Shown: piece by piece, positions 15,312 to 25,174 of the stretch | Layout of the letters: each line of letters begins with the position of its first letter | Numbering within the stretch: position 1 is the stretch's first letter | Source of the DNA: Blastocatellia bacterium | GTDB taxonomy: Bacteria; Acidobacteriota; Blastocatellia; Chloracidobacteriales; JADJPF01 | Length of the DNA: 64,000 bases | Assembly (NCBI GenBank): GCA_016713405.1 | Contig: JADJPF010000022.1 | Location: 310,001-374,000, forward strand | Direction: 5' to 3' | The notes under the pieces: model-generated | The model's input: only the letters and a program-made list of their open reading frames with translations | Told to the model about the DNA's origin: nothing | The model's database searches: none | Program-made: the position numbers and the translations under genes

Positions 15312-18218
15312 TTAATTAAGGCGAATCAGGCTTTTACCAACAGAAATTTTATTATCAGGATTTCTAACGGTTATTTCTACAGTGCCGCCTTTAGGTATCA
15401 GATCGCCTATAGTTTTTCCGCTAATAGAGCCTTTTTTCTTTTTCTTTACTAAAAATCTGGTAGCTTCTTTAGTAAATTTCAATTGGTATTCATCCGTACC
15501 ATCTACAATTAAAACCGCTCCAAGTTGGATAAAGGAGGAAGCAGCATCTAAGAAAATTGTATTTTTAGTAAAAATAGGATTTCTAATTACTGGAAGTTCT
15601 GTTCCCGTAGGTTGCGAACCTCCGCTCATTTGTCCATTGCCAAAAAAGCTAGTTACTGAGTAAGTGAAATTACCAGATGAGCTTGCTCCTACAGTTGTAG
15701 TATCTACAAAAGCTAGATCATCAGGATCTAAAGTAGCAACTAGGTTTTCATCTTTAACCAGATCATTTGTTGTAAGTGGGGGTTGATCTGATGTTGGAGT
15801 TGGCAAACGGTAGACTTTATAACCTGCTAGATCACCATCAGCTAAAGGATTAGGTTGACTAACTAGTAAGTTAGTTAAATTAGCATTAGCAGGTTGAGGG
15901 CTAGAGGGTTTTAGCTCACTAGCAATTACTCTAACATTTTGAGGAGGAAGAACTTGACCTATTGGAGGCGGGTCAAAAGTAATAATTACTCGCAAAGCGG
16001 CTTGGCGCACTAGTAAAGTTACGGTTTGAGTTACAACCGAGTTTGCAGATTGACCAGTAATGATAATTACATAAGTACCTGGTAGAGTATCAGCACTTGT
16101 TCTTATGGTCATAAAAGTATTTCCACCAGCATTAACAGTAATGGAGGCAAAATTAATTTGAATATTTGGATTTGTTACACTAGCACTTAAATTTACAGGT
16201 TGGTTAAAACCATTGCGACCTACTACACCAACAGTAAACATAGTTGCTTCACCACTTGCAATAGCACGGGAATTAGGGGCAATTGCTAAAGAGAAAGGAT
16301 CATTTGTTGGCGGTGTAACAGTTAATGTAAAGAGAGCCGTTTTTACTATTGAACCAGATGTTCCAATAATTTTAATAGTGTATTGACTAGGTAATGTATT
16401 GGCTGTAGTAACTACAGTAGCAGAAACATTTCCATTAGCCATAACACTATTATTTGTAAAAATTACTTGGAGCGTGCTATCTGGAATTTCTGTTGTCAGG
16501 TTAACTACGTCTGCAAAAGAGTTTTGGCCTAAAATACTTAGATTAAAGGAAGTCACCTTACCAGCAGAAATAGTCTGGGAGCTAGGGTTAAGTGTTAGAG
16601 TAAAATCACCTGTTAAAGCAGGAGTAACGGTTAAGGTAAATGTTGCTGTTTTAGTAATTCCACCACCACTAGCAGAAACTCTTAATAAATAATCCTTTAC
16701 TTCTGTATTTGTATTTGTTCTAACTGTAATACTAGTAGTTCCATTAGCTGGTATAATGTTGTTAGTAAAACTAATAGTTATATTCTCAACACTAGTTGCC
16801 GAAAGAGAAATATTTCCCGTAAAACCACCCATAGCAGTTGCACTTAGAGAAAAATTAGCTGTTGAGCCAGCCATAACAGATTGTGTTGTAGGTAATAGAG
16901 AAATATTAAAATCTCCAGGGCTTTTAACTATTAGGCTAACTCTAGCACTACGTTGTATTTGACCTGTTGAGCCAAGAATATTTATATCATAAGTGCCAAA
17001 GGGCGTATTAGCTCCAACATTAAGTGTTACTCTTGAAGTAAGACCTGCTCTAATAACATTACTATTTATGCTTGTTGTAATGTTGGGATTTGAAGATGTG
17101 ACAACTAAATTAACCGCATCAGTAAAATTATTAGTAGCATTAAGCGAAATATCAAAACTAAGAGTTTGTCCTTGAGAAGCTGTTAAAGAGCTAGGATTTA
17201 CTACTAAAGAAAAATCAGAAGCTGCATTAACGAAAACTGTTGTTGAAACCCGTTTTTCTACACCATTTGACCTAGCAATAATAGTTACTGGATAAGAACC
17301 TGCTTGAGTATCACGCGAGGTAGAAACTAAAAGACGTGTTGCTCCGCTACCAGTTATAGAACTATTGGCTAAAGATGTTGTTAAGTTACTTTGCGTAGTT
17401 AAATTAACTGGTTGGTTAAATCCGTTTAATGCTGATATGTTAACAACAAGCTCTATTTGCTCGCCTGCATTAATTGTAACTGCATCATTATTAATGCTTA
17501 GTAAGAAATCTGGAACGGCTCGAACTTCAATGCTAGCATTAGCTGTAGCAATGACAGAGTTATTTAACCTAGCTGTTAATGTTATTGGATAAATACCTGC
17601 TGGTGCAGTAGCAGGTATATCAACTAGTAATGATGTAGAACCAGGAATAGAAATAGTAGAGTCAGTAAAGTTAGCAGGAAATTGGCTACTTATGGCTATG
17701 GTTATGGGATCTTGTGGAGGTTGAGAGTCATTTAATGAAACTGCAACTAAAAATTCAACAGTTTCACCTTGGTTTGCAACAATTCTTTCTGGACTAATTT
17801 CTAAGGACAGATTTACTTCAGAAACTTGGATAGTAACAGATTGAGTTTTGCTTATATCACCACCAAACCCATTTACATTAATTGTATAAGTACCAGGTTT
17901 AACATTTTGTGAAACAGCTACAGCCATATTTATATTAGCTGGCGGTACAACTTGATTAGGTGAAAAAGTGACCGTTATTCCACTAGGTGCTGAAGCAGAA
18001 AAATTAATAGGTGAGTTAAACTGGCCTGTTGCAGTTAAAGATATAGAAAAATTACCAGTGCCTCCAACATTAATTGTTCTAGTAGTTGGACTGATAGAAA
18101 AATTAAAATCTCTTTGTGTTTGTGCTTGGTTTGTTGTAGTAGTAAGTAGTGCAATTATTGTGAATATTATAGTTAAAGATAATAGACGATATTGGTTGAT
18201 AATTGAAAATATTGTCAT
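15312..18218 (-). CDS. Large secreted protein with tandem Ig-like repeats
   Basis: A 968-residue exported protein. Residues 1-33 are a signal peptide. About eight tandem beta-sandwich repeats of roughly 85-100 residues follow, each starting D-F-x-L/I-S/T-x-x-P and ending in a T-x-T-L-x-V strand, with a central N-x-F-x-x-x-V-N-L motif. This is the pattern of bacterial Ig-like/invasin-type repeats. Residues 770-880 resemble a fibronectin-type segment (A-G-Y-K-V-Y-R-L), and the end has a short IPT/TIG-like domain. No enzyme, sortase or beta-barrel anchor is visible. A role in surface structure or adhesion is likely by analogy. aaggag precedes the ATG. Confidence 0.8.
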   Translation of the reverse strand: MTIFSIINQYRLLSLTIIFTIIALLTTTTNQAQTQRDFNFSISPTTRTINVGGTGNFSISLTATGQFNSPINFSASAPSGITVTFSPNQVVPPANINMAVAVSQNVKPGTYTINVNGFGGDISKTQSVTIQVSEVNLSLEISPERIVANQGETVEFLVAVSLNDSQPPQDPITIAISSQFPANFTDSTISIPGSTSLLVDIPATAPAGIYPITLTARLNNSVIATANASIEVRAVPDFLLSINNDAVTINAGEQIELVVNISALNGFNQPVNLTTQSNLTTSLANSSITGSGATRLLVSTSRDTQAGSYPVTIIARSNGVEKRVSTTVFVNAASDFSLVVNPSSLTASQGQTLSFDISLNATNNFTDAVNLVVTSSNPNITTSINSNVIRAGLTSRVTLNVGANTPFGTYDINILGSTGQIQRSARVSLIVKSPGDFNISLLPTTQSVMAGSTANFSLSATAMGGFTGNISLSATSVENITISFTNNIIPANGTTSITVRTNTNTEVKDYLLRVSASGGGITKTATFTLTVTPALTGDFTLTLNPSSQTISAGKVTSFNLSILGQNSFADVVNLTTEIPDSTLQVIFTNNSVMANGNVSATVVTTANTLPSQYTIKIIGTSGSIVKTALFTLTVTPPTNDPFSLAIAPNSRAIASGEATMFTVGVVGRNGFNQPVNLSASVTNPNIQINFASITVNAGGNTFMTIRTSADTLPGTYVIIITGQSANSVVTQTVTLLVRQAALRVIITFDPPPIGQVLPPQNVRVIASELKPSSPQPANANLTNLLVSQPNPLADGDLAGYKVYRLPTPTSDQPPLTTNDLVKDENLVATLDPDDLAFVDTTTVGASSSGNFTYSVTSFFGNGQMSGGSQPTGTELPVIRNPIFTKNTIFLDAASSFIQLGAVLIVDGTDEYQLKFTKEATRFLVKKKKKGSISGKTIGDLIPKGGTVEITVRNPDNKISVGKSLIRLN

Positions 18219-18363
18219 AAGGGTTTCTCCTTTAGAGCATATAGGGGGGCTTTTATAAGTAGGTTTTTGTTAATAGGTTTGTGTTGCTAACAGTTGCTTT
18301 AGTTCCTCCTTAGTTTTTTAGAAGGTGGTTTTTAAGTTGAAGTTGCTTTTTGGTAACTTTCCA

Positions 18364-18403
18364 AAAACAAAAGCCAAGAACGTAAACTCTTAGCTTTTGT
18401 TTT
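18364..18403 (-). terminator. Hairpin terminator after the phosphatase gene
   Basis: aaaacaaaagc (18364-18374) pairs with gcttttgtttt (18393-18403), extended after one mismatch by aaga/tctt. It lies just past the phosphatase stop. Confidence 0.75.
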
Positions 18404-18419
18404 AAGAATTAATCTTTAA

Positions 18420-19301
18420 TTACTTAGTTATTCCGCTATCAACTATTTTTCCATTGTCGCTAATAGTTTGAAATGAAATTTCTTTGTCGTTAATTTCTAC
18501 TAACATAAAATGCCAGCCTACATAGCTTTCTGCACGAAATGGGCTTTTAACATCAATATCATAAAGAGTTGCACCACCACCACCAGTTACAAAATGTTGG
18601 ATCCCATTTTGCAAGTAGGTTCGCTCATAAATATGGTCATGTCCAGCAAATGCAACATTTACTTTATATTTAACAAGCAATGGCTCAAGAACTTTTCTTA
18701 ATGCTAGGGCTGAACCATGATGAGTACCTGAAGAATAAAGAGGGTAATGAAAAAGTGCTATTTTCCATTTTGCTTTACAGAGTTTAAGAGAATTTTCTAG
18801 CCAAGCCATTTGTTTATTACTTAGGTTAGTAACATCTAGCATAAAAAATTCTACTAGTCCTTGGCCTCGTTTTAGTGAATAAAATTCCCGTCCTTCCATA
18901 TTAAATAATGGATATCGAATTTGATCTTGTCGGCCTACAATCACATCATGATTTCCTAGAGTAGCAAAAAACTTGACATTATTTTTAAGTAACCCAGCGT
19001 AAACTTGTTCAAAGAATGCTGTATAAGATTGTTTATTGCCATCAGGATAAATATTGTCTCCAACAGTTAAAACAAAATCTATAGGCTTACTTTGATGAGC
19101 TAACAGCATTTGTTTAGCTACTCGAATTTGTGCAGGACTACCACATCCCCAGTCACCAAGGACAACAAAACGAACCTGATTTTTTACAGGAGTTGCAGTA
19201 ATTAAGGAAGATGGACTAATTAAAGTGCTGGCAGCAATAGCACCAACAGATTTTATTATTTCACGACGTGAGAGCAATAGTTGTGGTTTTTTTTGATCCA
19301 A
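18420..19301 (-). CDS. Tat-exported calcineurin-like phosphoesterase (purple acid phosphatase type)
   Basis: A 293-residue metallophosphoesterase. Metal-binding motifs are in order: G-D-W-G (about 48), G-D-N-I-Y (about 81), G-N-H-D (about 117), H-Y-P-L-Y-S (about 185) and G-H-D-H-I-Y-E-R (about 220). It hydrolyses phosphate esters, probably outside the cytoplasm: the N terminus has a twin-arginine signal (S-R-R-E-I-I-K, then a hydrophobic stretch) fitting export of a folded metalloenzyme. The start is a TTG at 19301, chosen because agaggtg lies eight bases upstream and no ATG precedes the Tat motif. It is a single-gene unit with its own terminator. The substrate is unknown. Confidence 0.88.
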   Translation of the reverse strand: MDQKKPQLLLSRREIIKSVGAIAASTLISPSSLITATPVKNQVRFVVLGDWGCGSPAQIRVAKQMLLAHQSKPIDFVLTVGDNIYPDGNKQSYTAFFEQVYAGLLKNNVKFFATLGNHDVIVGRQDQIRYPLFNMEGREFYSLKRGQGLVEFFMLDVTNLSNKQMAWLENSLKLCKAKWKIALFHYPLYSSGTHHGSALALRKVLEPLLVKYKVNVAFAGHDHIYERTYLQNGIQHFVTGGGGATLYDIDVKSPFRAESYVGWHFMLVEINDKEISFQTISDNGKIVDSGITK

Positions 19302-19471
19302 AATTACACCTCTAAAAGAAAGTTAACTCTAACTATAGACTACCTTATAATATTGAATTTACAGCCAAATTAAGTGTTATAATAACAAACTTCTTTGTAT
19401 TCATAAATAACAAGAAACCAATATAATTAGCTTTACTAGTGTATTTTATTTAGTGGGCAAAAGGTGAATTA

Positions 19472-20347
19472 ATGTCAAATCGTGATGTAAATTACCTAAA
19501 AATGCTTTTTCAAAGCAACACTAACTTAGTTTTTATTGGGGTTATGGTGTTTGCTACGCTAGTTTTTAATAGCGGATTTTTATTTTTGTTGGTGGCAGGT
19601 GAGCTAGGACTTGTAATGCTATCTCAACTTTCTATTACACAAAAATACTTAGCCAAAAAAGCAGAACTACTTTGGCATCAAGAGCAAGAAAGGCTAGAAC
19701 TTCAAATAATTGCTGGCCTTGGAGAAAACTACAAAAATGATTTTTATCGTATGAAACAGCTTTGTGGAGAAATTGAACGACGTGCAGCAGAAGTGCAAAC
19801 GGATAAAACGGCTGTTTTTGCTATGGATAATCTATCAGGTAAGTTAGTAGCTTTTCGTTCTGAGTATGTAAAAATGTTACGCGCTCATTACTTACTATCT
19901 ACACGTAATTTTAAGTCTATGAAAAATAAAGTAGATGAGGAAATCAGACGACTAGAAAAAACTATTAGTAATGAAGAGTCTGCACAAGTTCGAGCAACAC
20001 TAGCACAAAACTTAAAAATCCTTCAGCAACGTTCTAATAAATTAATTCAGCTTGCTGATCTAGTCCGACTATTAGAAGCTAGATTGCAGGTTATTCGCAA
20101 TTCCTTGCAATTAATACAAGATGAGGTTTATAGTCTTACCAATGTTCGCGGCATTTCTGAAATGGTAGATGGGCTTTTAACTAACTTAGAACTTAGTGAT
20201 GAATTTCGTTCTTATTATGATGATGTTTTAAGTGAAAAGAGCTTTTCAGGACTAGAAAATAATAGTGATTTAGTCTTAGAACCAGATTTTAATTCCAATA
20301 ATAAGGGTTATGATTCACCTCAACAAAGACAAAAAAATAGAGCATAA
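19472..20347 (+). CDS. Membrane-anchored coiled-coil protein, first gene of ABC cluster
   Basis: A 291-residue protein I cannot assign to a family. Two hydrophobic segments lie close together near the N terminus (about residues 16-32 and 35-53), forming a hairpin anchor. The rest is cytoplasmic and largely alpha-helical with coiled-coil stretches (about 60-230: E-E-I-R-R-L-E-K-T-I, Q-L-A-D-L-V-R-L-L-E-A-R). The tail is polar and disordered. aaggtg precedes the ATG. The next gene starts 48 bases on, and three transporter genes follow in the same direction, so it is probably an accessory part of that transporter. Confidence 0.6.
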   Translation: MSNRDVNYLKMLFQSNTNLVFIGVMVFATLVFNSGFLFLLVAGELGLVMLSQLSITQKYLAKKAELLWHQEQERLELQIIAGLGENYKNDFYRMKQLCGEIERRAAEVQTDKTAVFAMDNLSGKLVAFRSEYVKMLRAHYLLSTRNFKSMKNKVDEEIRRLEKTISNEESAQVRATLAQNLKILQQRSNKLIQLADLVRLLEARLQVIRNSLQLIQDEVYSLTNVRGISEMVDGLLTNLELSDEFRSYYDDVLSEKSFSGLENNSDLVLEPDFNSNNKGYDSPQQRQKNRA

Positions 20348-20395
20348 AACTATAAAAAATTAATTAAAAAGTTTATTAAAATATTAAGGAGAAAT

Positions 20396-21238
20396 ATGTC
20401 TGGAAAACCAAAATCCCCAGCAGAATTAGAAAAAATGTTAAAGGAAATGGAGTCATTGTCTAAAGGGCCTACTGAGACTCCAAAACCTGCTCGTGAAGGT
20501 GGCGGAGCATTAAAGTCTTTGTTAGGGTTTTTTGTCAAAATCCATGATGAAGAAGAGGATGCACAACCAGCAGCAAAAATAGCACCTCCAACAACAACAC
20601 AGCCTCTTAATACTAAAACACAGCCTCTTAATACTCCTACAAGTAAAATTGAACCACCCGTTAAACGAGTCTCAGACTTAGTTAGTGATGAGCCTCCACC
20701 AAAATTTAACTCTCCTGCTACACTTGACCAAGGAGAGGATTTATCTAGCAAAACCTTTGAAGAGATTTACTTACAAGCAGGTGTTATTAATAATCAGCGT
20801 TCTGTTGATGAGATAATCAGCTTAATGCAAAGTCCTACAGTAGCTAACCAACCTCTTTCAGTAAAGGTAGTTGCTGTTAATTTAGCTTTAATGGCTAAAG
20901 GAACAAAAATAGATGATTATATTGCTGATGCAGTACGTAAGGATCGAGCTTTAGATGCTTATCAATTAATGCTTAATGAACGTTCCAGAGAAGTAGAAGA
21001 AAAGACTAAAACAGGAATTGAGAAAATTCAAAAAGAAGTTGAAGAATATCTTAAGAAAAAACAACAGGAAATGGAAAAACTCCGCGCCCAAGCTAGCGAA
21101 GCAGGCCGACAATCAGTTGAGTTTTCTGTACGTCGTCAAGTAGAGGAACAACGCCTGGCAGATGCTATTAGCCCATTTTTAGAAGGTAAACCTAATCCAG
21201 TATCTGTTGGAAATACTCCAGAACGTTCAGATGTGTAG
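20396..21238 (+). CDS. Cytoplasmic coiled-coil protein, second gene of ABC cluster
   Basis: A 280-residue soluble protein of unknown family. It has a short helical start (S-P-A-E-L-E-K-M-L-K-E-M), a Pro/Thr-rich linker (about 55-115) with a repeated T-Q-P-L-N-T motif, a compact helical region (about 115-195) and a strongly charged coiled coil (about 195-245: E-K-I-Q-K-E-V-E-E-Y-L-K-K-K). It has no membrane segment. A perfect aaggaga site lies upstream. The gene is 173 bases from the solute-binding/OmpA gene. Its coiled coil could pair with that of the preceding membrane protein. Confidence 0.6.
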   Translation: MSGKPKSPAELEKMLKEMESLSKGPTETPKPAREGGGALKSLLGFFVKIHDEEEDAQPAAKIAPPTTTQPLNTKTQPLNTPTSKIEPPVKRVSDLVSDEPPPKFNSPATLDQGEDLSSKTFEEIYLQAGVINNQRSVDEIISLMQSPTVANQPLSVKVVAVNLALMAKGTKIDDYIADAVRKDRALDAYQLMLNERSREVEEKTKTGIEKIQKEVEEYLKKKQQEMEKLRAQASEAGRQSVEFSVRRQVEEQRLADAISPFLEGKPNPVSVGNTPERSDV

Positions 21239-21423
21239 CAATTAGGGTAAATTCTATAAAGTTAACTTATTGTAAAATAAAGCTATTAGCGTAAATAACT
21301 TTTTAATCACTGCTAAAACAGTAGACTATTACTAAATAGTTCGCCCATAGCAAAAAATGTTTTTGGTGATAAATTGTCAGACATTCTATTGCTAAATTTC
21401 ACAGATCAAAAATGGAGGCGGTT

Positions 21424-23211
21424 ATGAGAGTAGGTCGTTTTGAACTTGGCCCTGGTGCGATTATTTTGATTTTTTTAGTAATGGCAGGACTAGTTTATGT
21501 TGGTTTAGATAAACTTGGTGTAATGGATAAGGTTAAGGACACTGTTAACCCACCAGGTGACAAAGTTGGAGATTCAAAAATCCCAGAAAAACGCGCTAAT
21601 CTAGGTGATTATAAAGATATTCCAGGTTCAGAAGTTAAAGCCCCTGAAAAGACTACAGATAATCCAGAAGTAGTTATAGGAATTTGGACTTGGCAAACCG
21701 TTAGCGGTTTAATTGATGCTGTAGGCGGCCCAGGCAAATCAGGCGACCATAAAGATAGTTGTTTATGCCAAGCTGGTATTACTAATACACAATTAGTAGT
21801 ACAAAATGATACAGCAGAACAAGTTAAAGCCCTAGCAGCAGGTCAAATGCAGCTAGTCACCACAACAGGCGACCAATCAGCCGTTGATATTGCTGGAGCT
21901 AATAAATTACTTCGTGGCAACAAAGCAAAAGTTATTTGGAGTGGTGGCTATTCATTTGGTGAAGATTGTTTAATGGGGCCAGAATCTTGGAAAAAAGACC
22001 CACAACTTGCTCGTGGTTCTGTGATTGTCACGGCAGTTCCTTATTGTGATTGGAATGTAACGGTAAATTGGGCAAGTGATAATCAAATCCCTGTTAATCC
22101 TAATGAAGAAGTTTATGATCCTCAAGCTATTAATTTTGTTAATGCGGTAGACCATATTGAAGCAGCACAAAAATTTGTTAAAAATTCAAAAGTTAGCTTA
22201 ACTAATCTTGCTACTAATAAAAAAGAAGATTTTTCTATAGACGCAGTTGCTACTTGGACACCAGGCGATGTTACAGCAGCTAAAGAGCGGTCAAAAGTAA
22301 CTTATAAAGGCAAACAAGAAAAACTACAAAAAATTGTCTCTACCAAAGAATATAGCTATATGATGCCAAATATTTTATTTGGTAATGAAGATTGGTTAAA
22401 TCAGCATCGTGATTATGTAAAAACCTTATTGCGCTGTATTGCTAGGTCTAATGAAAAAATTAAAACCGATGATAATTATCTAAAAAATAGAATTGCTCCT
22501 CTTAATGCTTTAACTTTTAATGTTGAAGGCGCAGGGCCTACATTTTGGTATGATTATTTTAAGGGTAAAACCGAAGATGACGTATTTTTAGGCGGTTCAC
22601 GGGTTAATAATTTGGCAGAAGTTAAACATTTATTTGGACTTGCTAATAATTTGCCAATAGAGCAAAGCATTTTTGGTATTACTTATACAGATCATGCAAA
22701 ACGGCTGCAAAAGATTCTACCTAATAGACTTGAAAGCTATGCTGCTGTTAAAGATGTTGTAGATTTAAGTTTTATTAAAGATATTTCTGATGAACAAAGC
22801 GCGACACCTGTTTATCAAGCTAAGTTTGAAGGTGGGCAAAATACAGGAACTGTTGTTAGAGCAAATTACCAGATTACTTTTCCTTCAGGTTCTGCTACTG
22901 TAACTTCATCAGAAACCAAGGTGCTAGAGGAAATACGTAGTCTATTAATTCGTGCAAGTGATACAAAAGTAATACTTTATGGTCATACCGATAATTTAGG
23001 CGATGATGCTACTAATATGAGGCTTTCTAAAGAGCGTGCGCAGTCGGTTTGGCAATGGTTAAAGAAATCTGACCCTAGTGGTGTAAATATAAATGATAAT
23101 CGATTGCAAACAATTGACGGTTTTGGGCCAACTAAACCTTTACCAAGCAATCAAAACCGGGATGAAAAAGAACGTGCTGCTAATCGTCGTGTGGAAATTG
23201 TCTTAAAGTAA
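21424..23211 (+). CDS. Membrane-anchored solute-binding protein fused to an OmpA-like domain
   Basis: I start at the ATG at 21424, because ggaggcgg lies just before it; an upstream ATG at 21412 lacks a site. The 595-residue protein has one N-terminal membrane anchor (about 10-28), then a periplasmic NMT1/SsuA-type type-2 solute-binding domain (about 60-440: V-V-I-G-I-W-T-W-Q-T, A-L-A-A-G-Q-M-Q-L-V). The C-terminal 130 residues are an OmpA peptidoglycan-binding domain: G-H-T-D-N-L-G-D-D, R-L-S-K-E-R-A-Q-S-V and A-A-N-R-R-V-E-I-V. The binding component would thus be tied both to the inner membrane and to the cell wall. The permease and ATPase follow. The ligand is unknown; homologous importers take nitrate, sulfonates or thiamine precursors. 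Confidence 0.85.
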   Translation: MRVGRFELGPGAIILIFLVMAGLVYVGLDKLGVMDKVKDTVNPPGDKVGDSKIPEKRANLGDYKDIPGSEVKAPEKTTDNPEVVIGIWTWQTVSGLIDAVGGPGKSGDHKDSCLCQAGITNTQLVVQNDTAEQVKALAAGQMQLVTTTGDQSAVDIAGANKLLRGNKAKVIWSGGYSFGEDCLMGPESWKKDPQLARGSVIVTAVPYCDWNVTVNWASDNQIPVNPNEEVYDPQAINFVNAVDHIEAAQKFVKNSKVSLTNLATNKKEDFSIDAVATWTPGDVTAAKERSKVTYKGKQEKLQKIVSTKEYSYMMPNILFGNEDWLNQHRDYVKTLLRCIARSNEKIKTDDNYLKNRIAPLNALTFNVEGAGPTFWYDYFKGKTEDDVFLGGSRVNNLAEVKHLFGLANNLPIEQSIFGITYTDHAKRLQKILPNRLESYAAVKDVVDLSFIKDISDEQSATPVYQAKFEGGQNTGTVVRANYQITFPSGSATVTSSETKVLEEIRSLLIRASDTKVILYGHTDNLGDDATNMRLSKERAQSVWQWLKKSDPSGVNINDNRLQTIDGFGPTKPLPSNQNRDEKERAANRRVEIVLK

Positions 23212-23295
23212 TTTAGTTGGCAACAAATATTTATTCTTAAATAGGCCAACAGAAGAAAAATCTGTGGCCTATTTTGTTTAAGAGAAGGTTGATTT

Positions 23296-24195
23296 ATGGA
23301 AGATATTGCAAATGTTCAAATAAAAGAATCCAATGACAAGGCTAGTCCAATTAAAGAAGCTTTTCGTGTCTATGGTCAAGTTAGTAAGCTAGTACGCTCT
23401 AATTTAATTCTAATTTGGGGACTATTTTTTCTTGGACTTTGGCTTTTAAGCGTCGCGCTACGTAATAACATGACTGCAACCATAAGTTCTGCTGATCTTT
23501 TAGATAATTGGCTTTATAACCTAGTCCGTCCTTTTCCTTCCCCTAATGAAGTAGGTGCTGCACTTTATAAAATGTGGTCAAGGCAGCAACTTCTAAGCCA
23601 TGTTTGGGCAACTATAAAGCTAAATGTTGTTGGTTTAACCTACTCTACTATAATTTCCCTAATTATTTCTTACTCAAGCGTTATTCCAGTATTTCAGCCA
23701 TTTAATAAAGTTGTTAAGTTATTACGTTATATACCATTTATAGGCTTTACTTTGATTTTCTTTTCTCTTTTTACTATTGGTTGGCCTACAAAAGTTGCAA
23801 TGTTAACTACAGGTATGACATTTTTTCTAGTTACAAGTATGACGGATGCTGTAAATGCAATTCCTAGAATGAAATATGAGTTAGCTAAAGTTTTAGGCTA
23901 CAACGATTGGCAAATTTTTTATAATGTTGTGGTGCGTCCAACTTTACCGCAAATGATTGATATGGTTGCTCAAAATGCTGCTATAGGCTGGATTATGATT
24001 ACTTCTATAGAAACCTATAGCCGTAATGAAAAAGGCATTGGAACACAACTTTATGCTTATTATTCAACAAATAACTTACCTGAAGTTTATGGATTATTGA
24101 TTATCATTGCTGTTATTGCTTTAGCTGAAGATGGAGTTTTTTCTTTACTTAAACGCTATTTATTCCCATATAGCGTAATTGCTGAACGAGGATAA
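23296..24195 (+). CDS. ABC transporter permease (nitrate/sulfonate/taurine type)
   Basis: A 299-residue inner-membrane protein with about six to seven membrane segments and the binding-protein-dependent permease loop L-A-K-V-L-G-Y-N-D-W-Q-I-F-Y (about 195-208) followed by V-V-R-P-T-L-P, which contacts the ATPase. The layout matches SsuC/TauC/NrtB. Differing from those, the first membrane segment is followed by a long periplasmic stretch with R-P-F-P-S-P-N-E-V. gaagg lies upstream. It is seven bases from the ATPase gene, so both are in one transcript with the OmpA-fused binding protein. Confidence 0.9.
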   Translation: MEDIANVQIKESNDKASPIKEAFRVYGQVSKLVRSNLILIWGLFFLGLWLLSVALRNNMTATISSADLLDNWLYNLVRPFPSPNEVGAALYKMWSRQQLLSHVWATIKLNVVGLTYSTIISLIISYSSVIPVFQPFNKVVKLLRYIPFIGFTLIFFSLFTIGWPTKVAMLTTGMTFFLVTSMTDAVNAIPRMKYELAKVLGYNDWQIFYNVVVRPTLPQMIDMVAQNAAIGWIMITSIETYSRNEKGIGTQLYAYYSTNNLPEVYGLLIIIAVIALAEDGVFSLLKRYLFPYSVIAERG

Positions 24196-24202
24196 AAAAT
24201 AA

Positions 24203-25078
24203 ATGGTAGAACGCGAAAAGGTTATCACCGGGCCACTAGATAAAATAGGGATTTTAGAGCCGCTACTTGTTTTAGATAATGTTTCTCAAGAATTTACCTT
24301 AAATACAGGTGCAAAATTTCCTGTTCTAAAAAACCTTTCTATGTCAATAAAAAACATTGAAAGTAAGCCTCAAATTGTTAGCATTTTAGGCCCTTCTGGA
24401 ATTGGTAAAACTACAATACTTCGCATTGTTGCAGGCTTAGATCGTCCAACTAGCGGACGGGTTTTAATTACAGAAGATAAACCCAATATTATGAGAGATA
24501 TAAGAATTGGGGATGTAGGCGTGGTCTTCCAAAAATATCCCCTTTTTGATGACCTGTGTGTTTTAGAAAATTTAATTCAGCCAGCAATTAGAGTTGCAAA
24601 ACTAGATGCAAAAACGGCTCGTGAACGTGCTATGCAATATTTAGACCAATTTGGACTTTTTGATCAAAGCTTGTCCTGGCCCGTTCAGCTTTCAGGCGGA
24701 CAACGCCAAAGAGTTGCAATTCTTCAACAACTTATTACAAATAAATACTTTATTATTTTAGATGAACCTTTTTCTGGCCTAGATCCAGTTAGCATTAGCA
24801 GTGCTATAAAACTAATTACAGATATTGCTAATCAACATACCTTAAATACTTTTATTATAATTACTCATGACATAACTTCAGCCTTAATTATTTCTGACAC
24901 AGTTTATTTACTAGGTCGTGATAGAAATGAAAAAGGAGAAATAATTCCAGGCGCGAAGATTATTAAAACCTATGATTTAATTCAAGAAGGAATTGCTTAC
25001 CAACGAAATATAGAAGATTTACCAAGATTTACAGAAATTCGTAAAGAAATTAAGCTAGATATTTTTCCTAAATTATAA
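24203..25078 (+). CDS. ABC transporter ATP-binding protein (SsuB/TauB type)
   Basis: A 291-residue ATPase with all motifs: Walker A G-P-S-G-I-G-K-T (63-70), Q-loop F-Q-K-Y-P, signature L-S-G-G-Q-R-Q-R, Walker B I-I-L-D-E-P and the switch histidine in I-I-T-H-D-I. It drives import through the permease just upstream. The N-terminal 30 residues before the fold are slightly longer than in SsuB. gagga lies upstream of the ATG. The operon appears to end here; no clear terminator hairpin follows. Confidence 0.92.
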   Translation: MVEREKVITGPLDKIGILEPLLVLDNVSQEFTLNTGAKFPVLKNLSMSIKNIESKPQIVSILGPSGIGKTTILRIVAGLDRPTSGRVLITEDKPNIMRDIRIGDVGVVFQKYPLFDDLCVLENLIQPAIRVAKLDAKTARERAMQYLDQFGLFDQSLSWPVQLSGGQRQRVAILQQLITNKYFIILDEPFSGLDPVSISSAIKLITDIANQHTLNTFIIITHDITSALIISDTVYLLGRDRNEKGEIIPGAKIIKTYDLIQEGIAYQRNIEDLPRFTEIRKEIKLDIFPKL

Positions 25079-25174
25079 AAACTAGTATTAGTGTGACAGT
25101 TAAAAAAGCGTCTGGTGTTAAGTGCTAAAAATTAACATATTTAGGCTATAAATCAGGTGACAGTTAATTTTGGA

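Noticed and set aside
15382..18258. Several plus-strand open frames opposite the giant secreted gene
   Set aside because: They are mirror frames of the repeat-rich gene, with no start signals and no similarity to known proteins.
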